A stretch of 64,000 nt of DNA from NVTR01 sp965237505 (GTDB taxonomy: Bacteria; Pseudomonadota; Alphaproteobacteria; Rhodobacterales; Rhodobacteraceae): NCBI GenBank assembly GCA_965237505.1, contig CBDEFR010000009.1, positions 1,736,001 through 1,800,000 of the forward strand, in the 5' to 3' direction. Of this stretch, positions 53,278 to 63,236 are shown one piece after another (position 1 is the stretch's first letter; each line of letters starts with the position of its first letter). The position numbers and the translations under genes were made by a program. Under the pieces are notes generated by a model. The model saw only the letters and a list, made by a program, of their open reading frames with translations. It made no database searches and was not told where the DNA came from.

Positions 53278-53388
53278 CTTTTAGCTCTCCTGCCACGTCT
53301 GCGGCCGACAGCGCGAACGCCGCCAGAAATTCCGGCCCGGTTTAGCTGACGAAGTTGGGCGGCTCAACCGCCAGATGCGTCACGTGTG

Positions 53389-53850
53389 TCAGTATTCGAC
53401 AGATTCTTCGGCCTCGGCTTCCATCTCGGGCGAAACGCTGGCCAGATATGCGGCAACATCAGCGCCGCCTTTTCGCAATTTGATGCTCATTTTGGATTTG
53501 GCCTTGGAATCATCCATTGTGGTTTTCAGAAACGCACTCGGGTCGGAGACGAATTCGGCGACCAGCTCTTCGGTCCAGATCAGACCGTCTTCACCGGCGG
53601 CGATCATGGATTTAGAATATTTGAAGTCGGTGCTACCGGCAGCGCGGCCGATGACGCCGTAAAGATTGGGTCCGGTCTTGCCGCCTTTGAAGATCACCTC
53701 GTCACCATTTGCGATCATGTGGCACGAGCGGCATTTCTTGAAGATTTTTTCGCCCTCTGCGGCGTCGCCCTCTGCGGCGTCGCCCTCGGCCAGAGCAGCA
53801 CCGGAAAGTGACAGGGCAGCGCCGGTTGCGATGATAAATAATGTTTTCAT
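53389..53850 (-). CDS. Class I c-type cytochrome (c550/c2-like)
   Basis: 153 aa. Signal peptide MKTLFIIATGAALSLSGAALA; then heme attachment CRSCH and axial Met in KAKSKMSIKLRKGG. GGKTGPNLYGVIGR is the typical block behind the heme. Periplasmic electron carrier, plausibly donor to the oxidase encoded by ctaD. Just after the signal peptide there is a short tandem repeat of EGDAA (15-bp unit, about 53757-53790). ctaD follows 111 bases downstream on the same strand. Confidence 0.93.
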   Translation of the reverse strand: MKTLFIIATGAALSLSGAALAEGDAAEGDAAEGEKIFKKCRSCHMIANGDEVIFKGGKTGPNLYGVIGRAAGSTDFKYSKSMIAAGEDGLIWTEELVAEFVSDPSAFLKTTMDDSKAKSKMSIKLRKGGADVAAYLASVSPEMEAEAEESVEY

Positions 53851-53998
53851 TGGTGAGATCCTAATTTGGTTTCACGAATGTTCAGTTCACCAGACCATAG
53901 AATGTCTTTGGCTGGTTGCGAAGCGCGGAATTGTCGCATTTGCTCCGGCAAAGCGGTTAATTGCATATTTGCCAAATGTCGGGCGTTTGCCCATCACA

Positions 53999-54643
53999 TC
54001 AGCCAAAACCCTTTGTGAATGTCATTTTCAATGCGGCGTCCACATCGGCCAGGCTCACCGGCAGGCCCAAATCCACAAGACTGGTAACGCCATGTTCGCC
54101 GACGCCGCAGGGGATAATGCCGTCATAGTGGCTGAGGTCGGGGTCGACATTGATGGATAGCCCGTGAAAGCTCACCCATTTGCGTAGCCGCACGCCAATG
54201 GCGGCAATCTTGTCTTCGCGCGGCGTGCCCACCGCATTTGGCGGCTTGTCGCGGCGCACAACCCAGATGCCAACACGGCCCCGGCGTCGTTCGCCAATCA
54301 CATTGAATTCGGCCAAAGTGGCAATCACCCATTCTTCAAGCTGATAAACAAATTTGCGGACATCGCGACCGCGCGCGCCGACGTTCAGCATCACATACAC
54401 CACCCGCTGCCCGGGGCCGTGATAGGTGTATTGTCCGCCGCGTTGGGTGGGGAATACCGGCAGGCGGTTGGGGTCAACCAGATCGCCGGGTTTGGCGCTG
54501 GTGCCAGCGGTGTACAGCGGCGGGTGTTCGAGCAGCCAGATTTGTTCTTTCGCTACGCCGGCGGAAATCGCAGCGGCGCGGGTTTGCATCTCTGCCACCG
54601 CCTGCGGGTAGGGGATGAGCCCGTCGCTGATTTTCCATTCCAC
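53999..54643 (-). CDS. lipB: Octanoyl-[ACP]:protein N-octanoyltransferase
   Basis: Transfers octanoyl from ACP to lipoyl domains of 2-oxoacid dehydrogenases. GTG start at 54643 (VEWKISDGLIPYPQAVAEMQ) gives 214 aa; the open frame upstream is not family-like. Motifs: RGGQYTYHGPGQRVVYVML, the catalytic Lys in KIAAIGVRLRKWVSFHGLSI, and the catalytic Cys in DGIIPCGVGEHGVTSL. Confidence 0.95.
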   Translation of the reverse strand: MEWKISDGLIPYPQAVAEMQTRAAAISAGVAKEQIWLLEHPPLYTAGTSAKPGDLVDPNRLPVFPTQRGGQYTYHGPGQRVVYVMLNVGARGRDVRKFVYQLEEWVIATLAEFNVIGERRRGRVGIWVVRRDKPPNAVGTPREDKIAAIGVRLRKWVSFHGLSINVDPDLSHYDGIIPCGVGEHGVTSLVDLGLPVSLADVDAALKMTFTKGFG

Positions 54644-54654
54644 GGCTGTGCCCC

Positions 54655-55439
54655 TTAGCGCGCCAAAAGCCCGGCGTCGCGCACGGCTTTCAGGTGGGTT
54701 CGGCTGACCGGGATGTCGCGGCCATCGCACATGGTCAGCACCGCTTTGTCGCCGGTGCGTTTGGCGGTTGCCACCTGATCGAGCGCCACCCAGTGCGAGC
54801 GATGCACCTGTAACCCGGGCGTGCCGTCAACCTCGCTGATCGCGTCCGACAGCCGCATCAGCAACAGGGAATGGCCGTTGGACGTGGCGACGTTGACATA
54901 GTGATCCTCGACCGACAGGGAAATCACCGCGCCGCGTTTTTCCAGCGCCAGGCGGGCCAACAGACGCGCTTGCGGTGCCGGCGTAGCAGCGGCGCTAACA
55001 TTGCCCCGCTGCAGAAAGAGAAAGCTGATCGCGCCAGAGATAATCATCGAAATTGCAAGCGCGTTTGCGGCCAGAGAAACCACATACTCCGGATCAAAAG
55101 GCGGCACCCCAAATGCCGCCCAGTTGAGGGCCAGCAATTCGACAGTGATCGCAATACCGATGGCTAGACCGGAGACGAATATTTGCACCCAGACAACTTT
55201 CCAGCGTCCGCGCAGCGTTGCAGATACCCAAGCTTGCAAAAAAGCCCCAGTGGCAAGTGTTACAACCACCACGGCGAGCCAATAGCCACCCGCGGCACCA
55301 GCCGCATCGCGCTGACGGTGTCGAACGGGCCAGCGATGCCGAGCACCAGCCCAACCGCCACCATCACCCCCAAGGTCTTGGGCGATCAAAAAAATTGTCG
55401 CGTTTCACGAAGCGCAAAACGCGTGGCGCCGGCTTTCAC
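54655..55439 (-). pseudogene. Membrane-bound LytTR-domain regulator with disrupted N-terminus
   Basis: C-terminal LytTR DNA-binding domain (about the last 100 residues: SLSVEDHYVNVATSNGHSLL, GLQVHRSHWVALDQVA, DIPVSRTHLKAVRDAG) after three or four membrane spans (LAVVVVTLATGAFLQAW, VWVQIFVSGLAIGIAITVEL, and LAISMIISGAISFLFL). The natural start appears to be GTG 55439 (MKAGATRFALRETRQFF). A TGA at 55386-55388 follows. The same frame then reads SPKTLGVMVAVGLVLGIAGP..., and a missing base near 55286-55291 is needed to reach GYWLAVVV. Two lesions make a real pseudogene more likely than for other genes here. Confidence 0.72.
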
Positions 55440-55531
55440 GACTTATCCGACGCTGTTGGCGAATTGCATATTGCTGCCCAATACACGCGCCTCCTTGTCA
55501 GTGGCAAGCTTCGATTATCAGGAGATTAGCC

Positions 55532-56035
55532 ATGTTTGAACCGCTTGTGAATGCGTCGCTGCAAATCCAGATCCATGGGGCGGGGGCGCTCTTGTCGATC
55601 GGACTTGGTCCTTTGGTTTTGTTCAAGTACCGGCGCGACCGGTTGCACAAGACGCTGGGCTGCATTTGGGTCATTGCGATGGCGGTGACAATCCTGAGTT
55701 CATTTTTCATTCTTGATTTGCGCATGATCGGGCCATTCAGCCCGATCCACCTGCTGTCGGTTCTGGCCGCGGTCGGGTTGTTTAGCGCGGTGCGCTTTGC
55801 CATCCGCCGCCAGATCGCCGACCATCAAAAAACCATGCGCAATCTCTATTTCTGGGCGCTCGGGGTTGCTTCGGTGCTGGCGTTCATGCCGGGGCGGATC
55901 ATGAACCGGATCTTATTTGCCGATCATGGATTGGCGGGTTTCGTTGCACTTTTGGCGGTGACGGCAGCGGTGATACTCATTTTTAGAACGCGGCGACACT
56001 TGCAGCGCGTTGGCAGAGTCAGTCGGTCGGCTTGA
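55532..56035 (+). CDS. DUF2306 family membrane protein
   Basis: 167 aa with four predicted membrane helices (about 15-30, 43-62, 68-90, 103-150). Conserved His residues are in IQIHGAGALLSIGLGPLVLF, LHKTLGCIWV and IADHQKTMRNLYFWALG, the usual DUF2306 pattern, possibly a metal or heme ligand set. Function unknown. Preceded by an AGGAG stretch at 55519-55523. Confidence 0.8.
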   Translation: MFEPLVNASLQIQIHGAGALLSIGLGPLVLFKYRRDRLHKTLGCIWVIAMAVTILSSFFILDLRMIGPFSPIHLLSVLAAVGLFSAVRFAIRRQIADHQKTMRNLYFWALGVASVLAFMPGRIMNRILFADHGLAGFVALLAVTAAVILIFRTRRHLQRVGRVSRSA

Positions 56036-56124
56036 AACCCGATGCAAGATGCGATGGCACCAGTTTTCAACTTCACACGGCTGGTTGCCTTCGCTATGTA
56101 GCGCCACACCGAGCCTTGGTCAGT

Positions 56125-56211
56125 GCGGTCGTGGCGGAATTGGTAGACGCGCAGCGTTGAGGTCGCTGTGGGGTAACACCCGTGGAAGTTCGAGTCTTCT
56201 CGACCGCACCA
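56125..56211 (+). tRNA. tRNA-Leu (GAG)
   Basis: 87 nt including encoded CCA. Acceptor GCGGTCG pairs with CGACCGC near the end; anticodon arm CAGCG-TTGAGGT-CGCTG gives anticodon GAG at 56159-56161. The variable arm (TGGGGTAACACCCG) is long, as in leucine tRNAs, and the T arm contains GTTCGAGTC. It reads CTC/CTT codons. Confidence 0.95.
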
Positions 56212-56442
56212 GCAGATTCATGACACCGGCTGCCCCAGGTATCGCTTGAAAAAGATTATCATAGCCTAGATATGACGGTCGTCTCGGAGACCATAAGCAA
56301 GCCCTTGAAAACAAAAAGGTTTCCTGTTCGCCTGCGCCCTGCTAGCGAACAAATTAGCGCACACCATACTGATCCTGATAATCGGTTCGTGATCCAGAGA
56401 TACTGTGTTTTCTTCGCGCGCGCACCATGCCAGAAAGCCCTC

Positions 56443-57332
56443 ATGATCCGATGTGCAATTGTCGTTCCAAGCCATAATCGCCCAGGCCAGCTGGCGAGCT
56501 GCCTTGATGCTTTGGTCCGCCAGGATATCAAGGACTATGAGATCATCGTGGTTGACGACGGTTCAGCGCCGCCGTTGAATGATGTTTGCCTTAAATACGG
56601 CGATCGGGTTTGTTGTGTTCGACAACAGAATGCCGGGCCGGCAGCGGCGCGCAATCGTGGCACGACCGAGGCCACGGCGGAGTTGTTGCGTTCACCGATG
56701 ACGATTGCCGGCCCCGGCCCGGCTGGCTGCGCGGGCTGCGTGACGTATATGCTGGCCGGAGAAACCGCCTGGTCGGTGGGCGGGTCGAGAATGGATTGCC
56801 GCTAAACGCCTATGCATCGGCAAGCCAAGAGCTTTGCGACTATCTTTATGATTATTTTGGCGCGAAGGACGGCACGATGCCATTCTTTATGTCAAACAAT
56901 ATGGGCTGCAACCGCGAGAAATTTGCCGGTATCGGCGGATTTGACGAAACTTTTCCGATTGCGGCGTCGGAGGATCGGGAATTTGGCATGCGCTGGCGCG
57001 AACAGGGCTGTGATCTAATTTACGCGGAAGACGCGGTCATCGATCATTTTCACGCAATGAGTTTTGTCAGTTTCTGGCGCCAGCACAGCAACTATGGCGC
57101 CGGGGCCCACCACCTTCACCAAGTGCTCGATGCCCGTGGTTCCGGGCGGCCGCGCCGCGAGCACTTGAAATTCTACCGTGATCTGGTGTTGGGGCCGCTG
57201 CGGCGCAGCGGCGTGGCCGGAATAGCGGCAGCCACGCTGATGGGACTGACGCAGGTCGCAATGGTCAACGGTTATGCACGGGCGGCACGACGCGCCCGCA
57301 AGCGAACAATTTTGGAAATATCGGAGTATTGA
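56443..57332 (+). pseudogene. Family 2 glycosyltransferase, frameshifted
   Basis: Starts MIRCAIVVPSHNRPGQLASC; GT-A fold with nucleotide-binding EIIVVDDGSAPP and QQNAGPAAARNRG. The frame breaks near 56683-56687 (TTGTTGCG, expected TTGGTTGCG) and the protein continues one frame over with VAFTDDDCRPRPGWL (metal-binding DxD). GIGGFDETFPIAASEDREFG and EDAVIDHFHAMSF follow. Restored length is about 297 aa. Likely adds sugar to a surface glycan with the flippase downstream. One-base loss may be sequencing error. Confidence 0.82.
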
Positions 57333-57554
57333 GGTGCAAGAAAATACAATTGCGCTGCGATGATCTGCTTGGCACCAATCATGACCAATATAGTTACCCT
57401 CAAATCCCGGAATCCATTATTCTGGCCCGTGCCTTGGTTTATGGTGAGTGAGCATGTCAAATCAACTGACATTGATGCCCGGCGAGGCCGGAATTCCCGG
57501 TCGCAGCTCGCTGCTGCCAATGGTCATGCGCAGGCGTAATCCAGCTGGATCCGG

Positions 57555-58982
57555 ATGTTAAAAAAATCACCATATACGGCCGGGGCGGTTGCTGCAGTCG
57601 GATCCTATGTGGGCGGCGCAGTGGCCGGGTTCGCGGCGTTGTATTTTTTGACCCAAATCCTGTCAAAGGCAGATTTTGGCGCCTATGCGTTTTCGGTGAA
57701 CTTAGTGATGCTGCTGGCGATTGTGGCGTCGCTGGGGCTTGACCGGACGCTGCTGTTGCGCATTGCAGGACTGGGGACCGGCGGCGCGCGCCTAAAGGGA
57801 ACCAAGTTGCTGAAGAGTGTGCTGACTGTCAGCTCCGGAGCCGGGTTTACGATCGCGGTTTTGCTTTGGTTTCTTGCCGGGCCCATCGCCGAAACGATGG
57901 CCACGGATGTGGCTGGCTGGTGGATGCAAATGATGGCATTGGCAATAGTGCCGCTGACATTTTCAGCGCTCATCCGTGCCTGGTATCAGGCCAATCACCG
58001 GGTCGGTGAGTCCGCCGTGATGCCGGGCGTGACCGATATCGTCCGCGCCATCCTGATCGCTGCGGCTTTTTTTGCCGGAACCGGCAAGATCGGAGTTGCG
58101 GTGGCCTTTATTGCCTCGACCACGGTGCCGTTTTTTGTGCTTCTGGCAATGGCACGGGGGAAAACAAGTTCCGGCGATGCGACCGTTGCGCGCGGCGATA
58201 TTACCCGCGGGCTGGTATTTGCGTTCCAAAAAATTACCGATTCCGGCCTGAACCTGATCGACATTGTGGTTATTGGGCTTGTGGCAGCCGATGTGGTGGC
58301 GGCTGAGTATGCAGTTGCTGCGCGTTTTGCAGCGCATTGCGATATCGGGCGCCTGGCGCTCAGCCCGACGTTCACGCCGCGGGTGCGCCGCGATTTTGCC
58401 AACCGCGCGTCCGAAAGCGCCGCCCGGGAATATCACCTTGGCCGTCTGATCGCATTCTCGGTCGCCTGTCTGATCGCCGGTGTGCTGGCGTTTGTCGGGC
58501 AAGACCTGCTGGCGTTCTTTGGTGATTACCAAAGCGCCTACGCACCCTTGATGGTCTTGGCCGCAGGTTATGTTGTGACCACCGGCGCTGGGATGCACGC
58601 AAACTATCTTGCCATGACCGGTGCGGTCAGGTTGCCGGCACTGATCAGGGTCGCTGGTATCACGGTCGCTATCGTGGGCCTGACGATTTTCACGCCTTTG
58701 GTTGGCTCGGTTGGGGCGGCATTTGCGATACTGGTTGCACTGATTTTCATGAATGCCGCGTTGCTGACCGTTTTATGGAAGCGCACTGGTCTTGTTGGAC
58801 TGTCGCTGCCTATGTTCCTGCTTGTTGGTGGATCCGCCGCAGTGTTGTGTGGTGGCGGGATCGGCCTGATCCCCGCGCCTTACGTCACGGCGCTGCTTTT
58901 TGGTGCGGTGATTTCGATTGTTGAGCTCGAATTTGGATTGCGAAAGCTTTGGTCGCTTGGTTTTTCCTGGGTGAAACAATGA
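57555..58982 (+). CDS. Polysaccharide / oligosaccharide flippase (MOP superfamily)
   Basis: 475 aa, about 12-14 membrane segments throughout. N-terminal YTAGAVAAVGSYVGGAVAGF and FLTQILSKADFGAYAFSVNL are typical of Wzx-like exporters. Moves lipid-linked sugar units across the inner membrane. Starts at ATG 57555; the end overlaps nothing and is followed by the oxidoreductase. Substrate unknown. Confidence 0.85.
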   Translation: MLKKSPYTAGAVAAVGSYVGGAVAGFAALYFLTQILSKADFGAYAFSVNLVMLLAIVASLGLDRTLLLRIAGLGTGGARLKGTKLLKSVLTVSSGAGFTIAVLLWFLAGPIAETMATDVAGWWMQMMALAIVPLTFSALIRAWYQANHRVGESAVMPGVTDIVRAILIAAAFFAGTGKIGVAVAFIASTTVPFFVLLAMARGKTSSGDATVARGDITRGLVFAFQKITDSGLNLIDIVVIGLVAADVVAAEYAVAARFAAHCDIGRLALSPTFTPRVRRDFANRASESAAREYHLGRLIAFSVACLIAGVLAFVGQDLLAFFGDYQSAYAPLMVLAAGYVVTTGAGMHANYLAMTGAVRLPALIRVAGITVAIVGLTIFTPLVGSVGAAFAILVALIFMNAALLTVLWKRTGLVGLSLPMFLLVGGSAAVLCGGGIGLIPAPYVTALLFGAVISIVELEFGLRKLWSLGFSWVKQ

Positions 58983-59087
58983 CCGGTGACGGGTACACTG
59001 ATGGTAATCTGCGCGACCTTGTCGGCATTAGCGGGCCTGCGCTGTCTCGGAAAACACCGTTGCCGGAATTGCCGCGCCGGATCCGGC

Positions 59088-60664
59088 ATGTTTGTTGATG
59101 CACGGGCGGTGCCATCGGGCGAACGCCTGAAGGCAGATATCTGCATTGTCGGCGCCGGTGCCGCTGGCTTGGCGATGGTGCAAAAGCTCGCCGATACGGG
59201 ATTGACTGTGCTGCTTGTCGAGAGCGGAGGATTGCGCGACAAACTGGCGGCGCAGGCTTTGAGCGGAGGAACCTCGAACCACGCAGACTACCCATTCACA
59301 GAGTCGCGGGCGCGGGCGTTTGGTGGCACCACCGTTCGTTGGGCCGGGGCGTGCATTGCGCTGGATCGCGCCGATTTCGAACCGCGTTCGTGGCTGGCGC
59401 ACAGTGGTTGGCCGATAAGTCTCGACGATCTGGCGCCTTATGACTGTGAAGCCGCAGGTATTTTTGGAATACCGTCGTCGCATAGTTTGCAGGCGCAACT
59501 GGATCGCTCGCCGTTTCACGGCTATGACCTGGAAAGCAAAATCGTTTTTTACAGCACTCCGCTTAATCTCGGACGAAAATACCGCCGCCTGGTGCGGCGT
59601 TCCGCAACCGTCACCTGCCTGCTCAACGGATCAGTGACCGAGTTGAAGCTTGACGCGTCCGCCCAAAGCATCGAGCGCCTTGAGATCCGGTGTTTGACCG
59701 GACACCGGCTTACGGTGCAGGCCCGGGCCACGATCCTTGCGACCGGGGGGATCGAGAATGCGCGCCTGCTTCTGGCCTCGAACGCGACTCAGGCGGCGGG
59801 TATCGGAAACCGGTATGACGTTGTCGGCCGCTACTACATGGAACACCCGATCAAACCGGTCGGAATATTGCCGGTCGGCGCGCGCTACCGTGCCGCGGTG
59901 GCTTTTACCAACCGCCTGCGGAGCGGCGGTGCTCTGGCTCAGGGAACGCTGGGTCTGTCGCGAGAATGTCGCGAGCGGGAACAGCTCCTCGATATGCATT
60001 TGCGATTTTATCGCTACCATCTGCTTGAAGAGACTGACCCGGTGATTGCGGCCAAAGCGCTCGGGACGGGGCCGGGCGACACATCGAGGTTCGAGGCTCT
60101 TGGAAGATTCTGGCGCACGCATCGGGGCACAATTGCCACCAGTGCCGTGCCTTACGCCGCTTGGCATTTCTGGAACAAATTTTACCGGCGTGCGCGCTTT
60201 GATCATTTGCGGTTCACCGCATTTGTTGAACAAGAGCCTGATCCTGAGAACCGGATCACACTGTCGCGCGAAAAAGATCCGTTTGGCAAACCGTTGGCGC
60301 ACCTGCACTCTCATCAGAGCAATGTCATGACCGACAGCATATTGCGCACGCTTGGACTGATGCAAACGGCGTTCCGGCGGCAAGGATTTGGCGAATTGCG
60401 CTACCGGCCGAAACGATCGGGCACCTGGCGAATTATGAAGAATATGGCCTGCACCAGATGGGATCGACACGCATGGCAGACGATCCGCACCACGGCGTCG
60501 TGGACCGGGACTGCCGGGTGTATGGCATGGCAAACCTATTTATTGCCGGCAGCTCGGTCTTTGCCACCGGTGGTGCCGCGAATCCGACCCTGACCATCGC
60601 CGCACTTTCATTGCGTTTGGCAGATCATTTATGTAATGCAATCAGGAAAATAGAACATGTTTAA
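59088..60664 (+). pseudogene. GMC-type FAD-dependent oxidoreductase, frameshifted near the C-terminus
   Basis: Start ATG 59088 (MFVDARAVPSGERLKADICI) fits relatives. FAD motif DICIVGAGAAGLAMVQKLAD, then TVLLVESGG, GGTTVRWAGACIALD, and ATGGIENARLLLASN. Around 60405-60435 a base is missing; the C-terminal GMC domain continues one frame over with LHQMGSTRMADDPHHGV, MANLFIAGSSVFATGG and AANPTLTIAALSLRLADHL. Together about 525 aa. Oxidises an alcohol or sugar hydroxyl; the context suggests a glycan precursor. Sequencing error is possible. Confidence 0.82.
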
Positions 60665-60690
60665 TCATCGGGCGAAAGGGCGCAGGTAAA

Positions 60691-61713
60691 ATGGAAAAAC
60701 CGATGCAATCCAATCCGTCGATTTCGATCGTCATGGTGACCGATGACACCTATGAAACCTGCCGCAGAACGATCGGCTATCTATTGCTGCAAACCGCGAT
60801 CGACCGGATCGAGATGATCATCGTCGGGCCATCGCGCGATCAGATCAATGCCGATCAGGATGAGCTTGCGAAATTCCACAGTTACCAGATTGTTGAGGTT
60901 GGCAAGGTTGTATCGGTTGCTCAGACGATGGCCGCCGGGGTGATTGCGGCCAAAGCGCCCTATGTGACGTATGCGGAAGAGCACGGTTTCCCGCCGCCAA
61001 ACCTGGCAGAGGTTCTGATCCGCGAAATGAATGAAGGTGGCCATGTTGCATTGGGCTGGGCGATGGCACCCGCCAATCCCGGGCTTGTGTCCTGGGCGCA
61101 TATTTACGCGCAGTTTGGCGACGCGGTGGCACCACTGCAAAGCGGGCCCGCCACGCGGCTGGGTGGCCATCACGGTGCCTACAGGCGTGATTTGCTGATC
61201 GAATACGGTGACCAACTGCCCCATGTCGTGGGCTGCGAGGCGGTGCTGCACGGCGATCTCAACAAGCGCGGCGTGAAGATGTACATGACCGGCGAAGTGG
61301 TCGCACTGCACACCCAAGTTTCCGATTTCTCGAGCTATTTCAAGCACGAGTACATTGCTCAGCGCGCCTTTGCGGCGGCGCGCATGGATGTGATGAATTG
61401 GTCGATTTGGCGTCGCCTGCTGTATGTTGCCGGATCACCGCTGATTCCGTTTTTGCGCTTGCGGCGAAGCCTGCACCATCTGCAGCGGACCGGGCGCTTT
61501 GGCGAGCTGATGCCGAATATCGCTTTCGTTATGCTTGCTGGAAATGTTGCCGGTGCGATTGGTGAAGCTCTGGGCTACATGTTTGGCGCTGACGATCGCA
61601 TCCTTTCGCAGCGCATGGCGGTTGAACTCGACCGGTATTCATATGTCCGGGCAAGTGACCGCGAAGCGAAACCGGCCGGCAGCCCGGCGGCGCAAAGCGA
61701 AACCACCGAGTGA
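60691..61713 (+). CDS. Family 2 glycosyltransferase-like protein
   Basis: 340 aa. N-terminal SISIVMVTDDTYETCRRTIG and IEMIIVGPSRDQI match the GT-A nucleotide-binding strands. APYVTYAEEHGFPPPNLAEV occupies the place of the DxD loop, with AEEH rather than D-x-D. RLGGHHGAYRRDLLIEYG and CEAVLHGDLNKRGVKMYMTG are acceptor-side blocks. The missing DxD suggests a metal-independent or altered enzyme. Last gene of the glycan cluster. Confidence 0.75.
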   Translation: MEKPMQSNPSISIVMVTDDTYETCRRTIGYLLLQTAIDRIEMIIVGPSRDQINADQDELAKFHSYQIVEVGKVVSVAQTMAAGVIAAKAPYVTYAEEHGFPPPNLAEVLIREMNEGGHVALGWAMAPANPGLVSWAHIYAQFGDAVAPLQSGPATRLGGHHGAYRRDLLIEYGDQLPHVVGCEAVLHGDLNKRGVKMYMTGEVVALHTQVSDFSSYFKHEYIAQRAFAAARMDVMNWSIWRRLLYVAGSPLIPFLRLRRSLHHLQRTGRFGELMPNIAFVMLAGNVAGAIGEALGYMFGADDRILSQRMAVELDRYSYVRASDREAKPAGSPAAQSETTE

Positions 61714-62073
61714 GCGGCCAATTGATCAGGGGATCAAGCGGCCGCCCCCGCCGGCGGGTGGGTGGCTTGCGGCAATACCTAATCCCGCTCTAATGCGTTT
61801 TGACGCTAGATTTCGTCGAGGATTTGTCCGACGTTGGGTTGCTGCCGTCGGCACTGTGACTGCCCGCATCACGCCGAACTGATTGACAAAGCGGCAATTC
61901 CTAAGGCCGCAATCTGGGAATTCCAGACAAGCGGCTGAACAGACGAATATATTGTTCGCTCAAAGCGACGCTGTGATATCATTTTAACGCCGAAATATTC
62001 CTGCATGCTTCTGCGCATGCTGCCTTTGATAGCCCCTTTTTTTAAGTTATCTGGGTCAGCCGCTAAGGTAATA
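61714..62073. other. Gene-free stretch between the glycan cluster and IS630
   Basis: About 360 bases with no supported gene. It holds a perfect palindrome CCCGCCGGCGGG at 61747-61758, 34 bases after the glycosyltransferase stop, which may end that transcript although no T-run follows. The stretch becomes AT-rich from about 61890 to the IS630 end. Confidence 0.4.
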
Positions 62074-63236
62074 ATACCAACGGCATCAATTTCTGACTCT
62101 GTGGGGATTCCCAAATCGGTCTTGATCTGATTCAAGGTTGGCAAAGGAGGATCGCCATGCCAGCCAGTGTTTCGCTTCGTCGCGACTTTGATGCCCGCCA
62201 CCTTCGTAAACTCGCCAGCCGTTGCAAGGATGCCCGGCAGAGCCGCCGTCTGTTGTCTCTTGCGGCGGTCTACGATGGCATGAGCCGTGTAGAGGCCGCA
62301 AGGATCGGTGGGATGGATCGCCAGACCCTGCGGGACTGGGTTCACCGGTTCACCGAAGAGGGACCGGATGGCCTCACCAACCGCAAGGGCGCGGGCCGGA
62401 CGTGCTACCTGAGCGATGTCCAGATGAAAGAACTTGGCGAGATTGTCGAGACCGGCCCCGACCCGGCGGTGGATGGGGTTGTCCGCTGGCGGCGGATCGA
62501 CCTGAAGCGGGTGATCGAGGCGCGCTTTGGCGTCATCTATTCCGAGCGCGGGATATCCAGACTGCCTGGCGAACTGGGCTTTGCCCATATCAGCGCCCGC
62601 CCGCAGCATCCCAGGCAGGATAAGCGGATCATCGAGGCGTTTAAAAAAAACTTCGCCGACACGCTCCAGGTGCATATAGCTGACCTGCCAGCGGGAACGC
62701 CGGTGGAGATCTGGTTCCAGGACGAAGCACGCCTTGGCCAGAAGAATGGCCTGACGCGCCTGTGGGCGAGAAAGGGCACGCGCCCCCGCCAGCCGGCCGA
62801 TCAGCGCTATCGCAACGCCTATCTGTTCGGCGCCATCTGTCCGGCTCACGGCAAGGGGGCGGCGCTCATGCTGCCTTGGGCGGACGCGCAAGCCATGCAG
62901 ATGCATCTCGACGAGATCAGCCGCCACGTCGCCCGAAAGGCCCATGCGGTTGTGCTGATGGATCGGGCCGGATGGCACACCACCGGCAAACTCAAAGTCC
63001 CGAAGAACCTCACCATCATCCTGCTGCCATCGCGCGCTCCGGAACTGAACCCGGTGGAAAATATCTGGCAGTACTTGCGCGCCAATTGGCTCTCCAACCG
63101 CGTGTTCGAAGACTACAATGCCATCGTCGATGCTGGATGCGAAGCTTGGAACAAGCTCATCGCACAGCCCGAAACCATCACATCAATCGGAATGCGAAAA
63201 TGGGCCCATATCGGGCAATGTTAAATGCCGCTGGTA
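62074..63236 (+). mobile_element. IS630-family insertion sequence (second copy), 1163 bp
   Basis: Ends ATACCAACGGCAT (left) and, in reverse complement, TACCAGCGGCAT (right), with TA at 62072-62073 and 63237-63238. Related to, but clearly different from, the first IS630 at 45860 (about the same length, moderately similar protein). Confidence 0.88.
62157..63224 (+). CDS. IS630-family transposase (second copy), single frame
   Basis: 355 aa. Helix-turn-helix (EAARIGGMDRQTLRDWVHRF), then the DDE core: VEIWFQDEARLGQKNG (Asp), AVVLMDRAGWHTTG (Asp), PSRAPELNPVENIWQYLR (Glu). The site that splits the first copy reads GCGTTTAAAAAAAACTTC here, with eight A's, and stays in frame (AFKKNFADTL). Intact and potentially active. 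Confidence 0.93.
   Translation: MPASVSLRRDFDARHLRKLASRCKDARQSRRLLSLAAVYDGMSRVEAARIGGMDRQTLRDWVHRFTEEGPDGLTNRKGAGRTCYLSDVQMKELGEIVETGPDPAVDGVVRWRRIDLKRVIEARFGVIYSERGISRLPGELGFAHISARPQHPRQDKRIIEAFKKNFADTLQVHIADLPAGTPVEIWFQDEARLGQKNGLTRLWARKGTRPRQPADQRYRNAYLFGAICPAHGKGAALMLPWADAQAMQMHLDEISRHVARKAHAVVLMDRAGWHTTGKLKVPKNLTIILLPSRAPELNPVENIWQYLRANWLSNRVFEDYNAIVDAGCEAWNKLIAQPETITSIGMRKWAHIGQC

Noticed and set aside
56125..56211. Attachment site duplicated from the tRNA-Leu 3' end.
   Set aside because: I looked for a second copy of the tRNA 3' end downstream to 64000 and did not find one; no integrase is present either.
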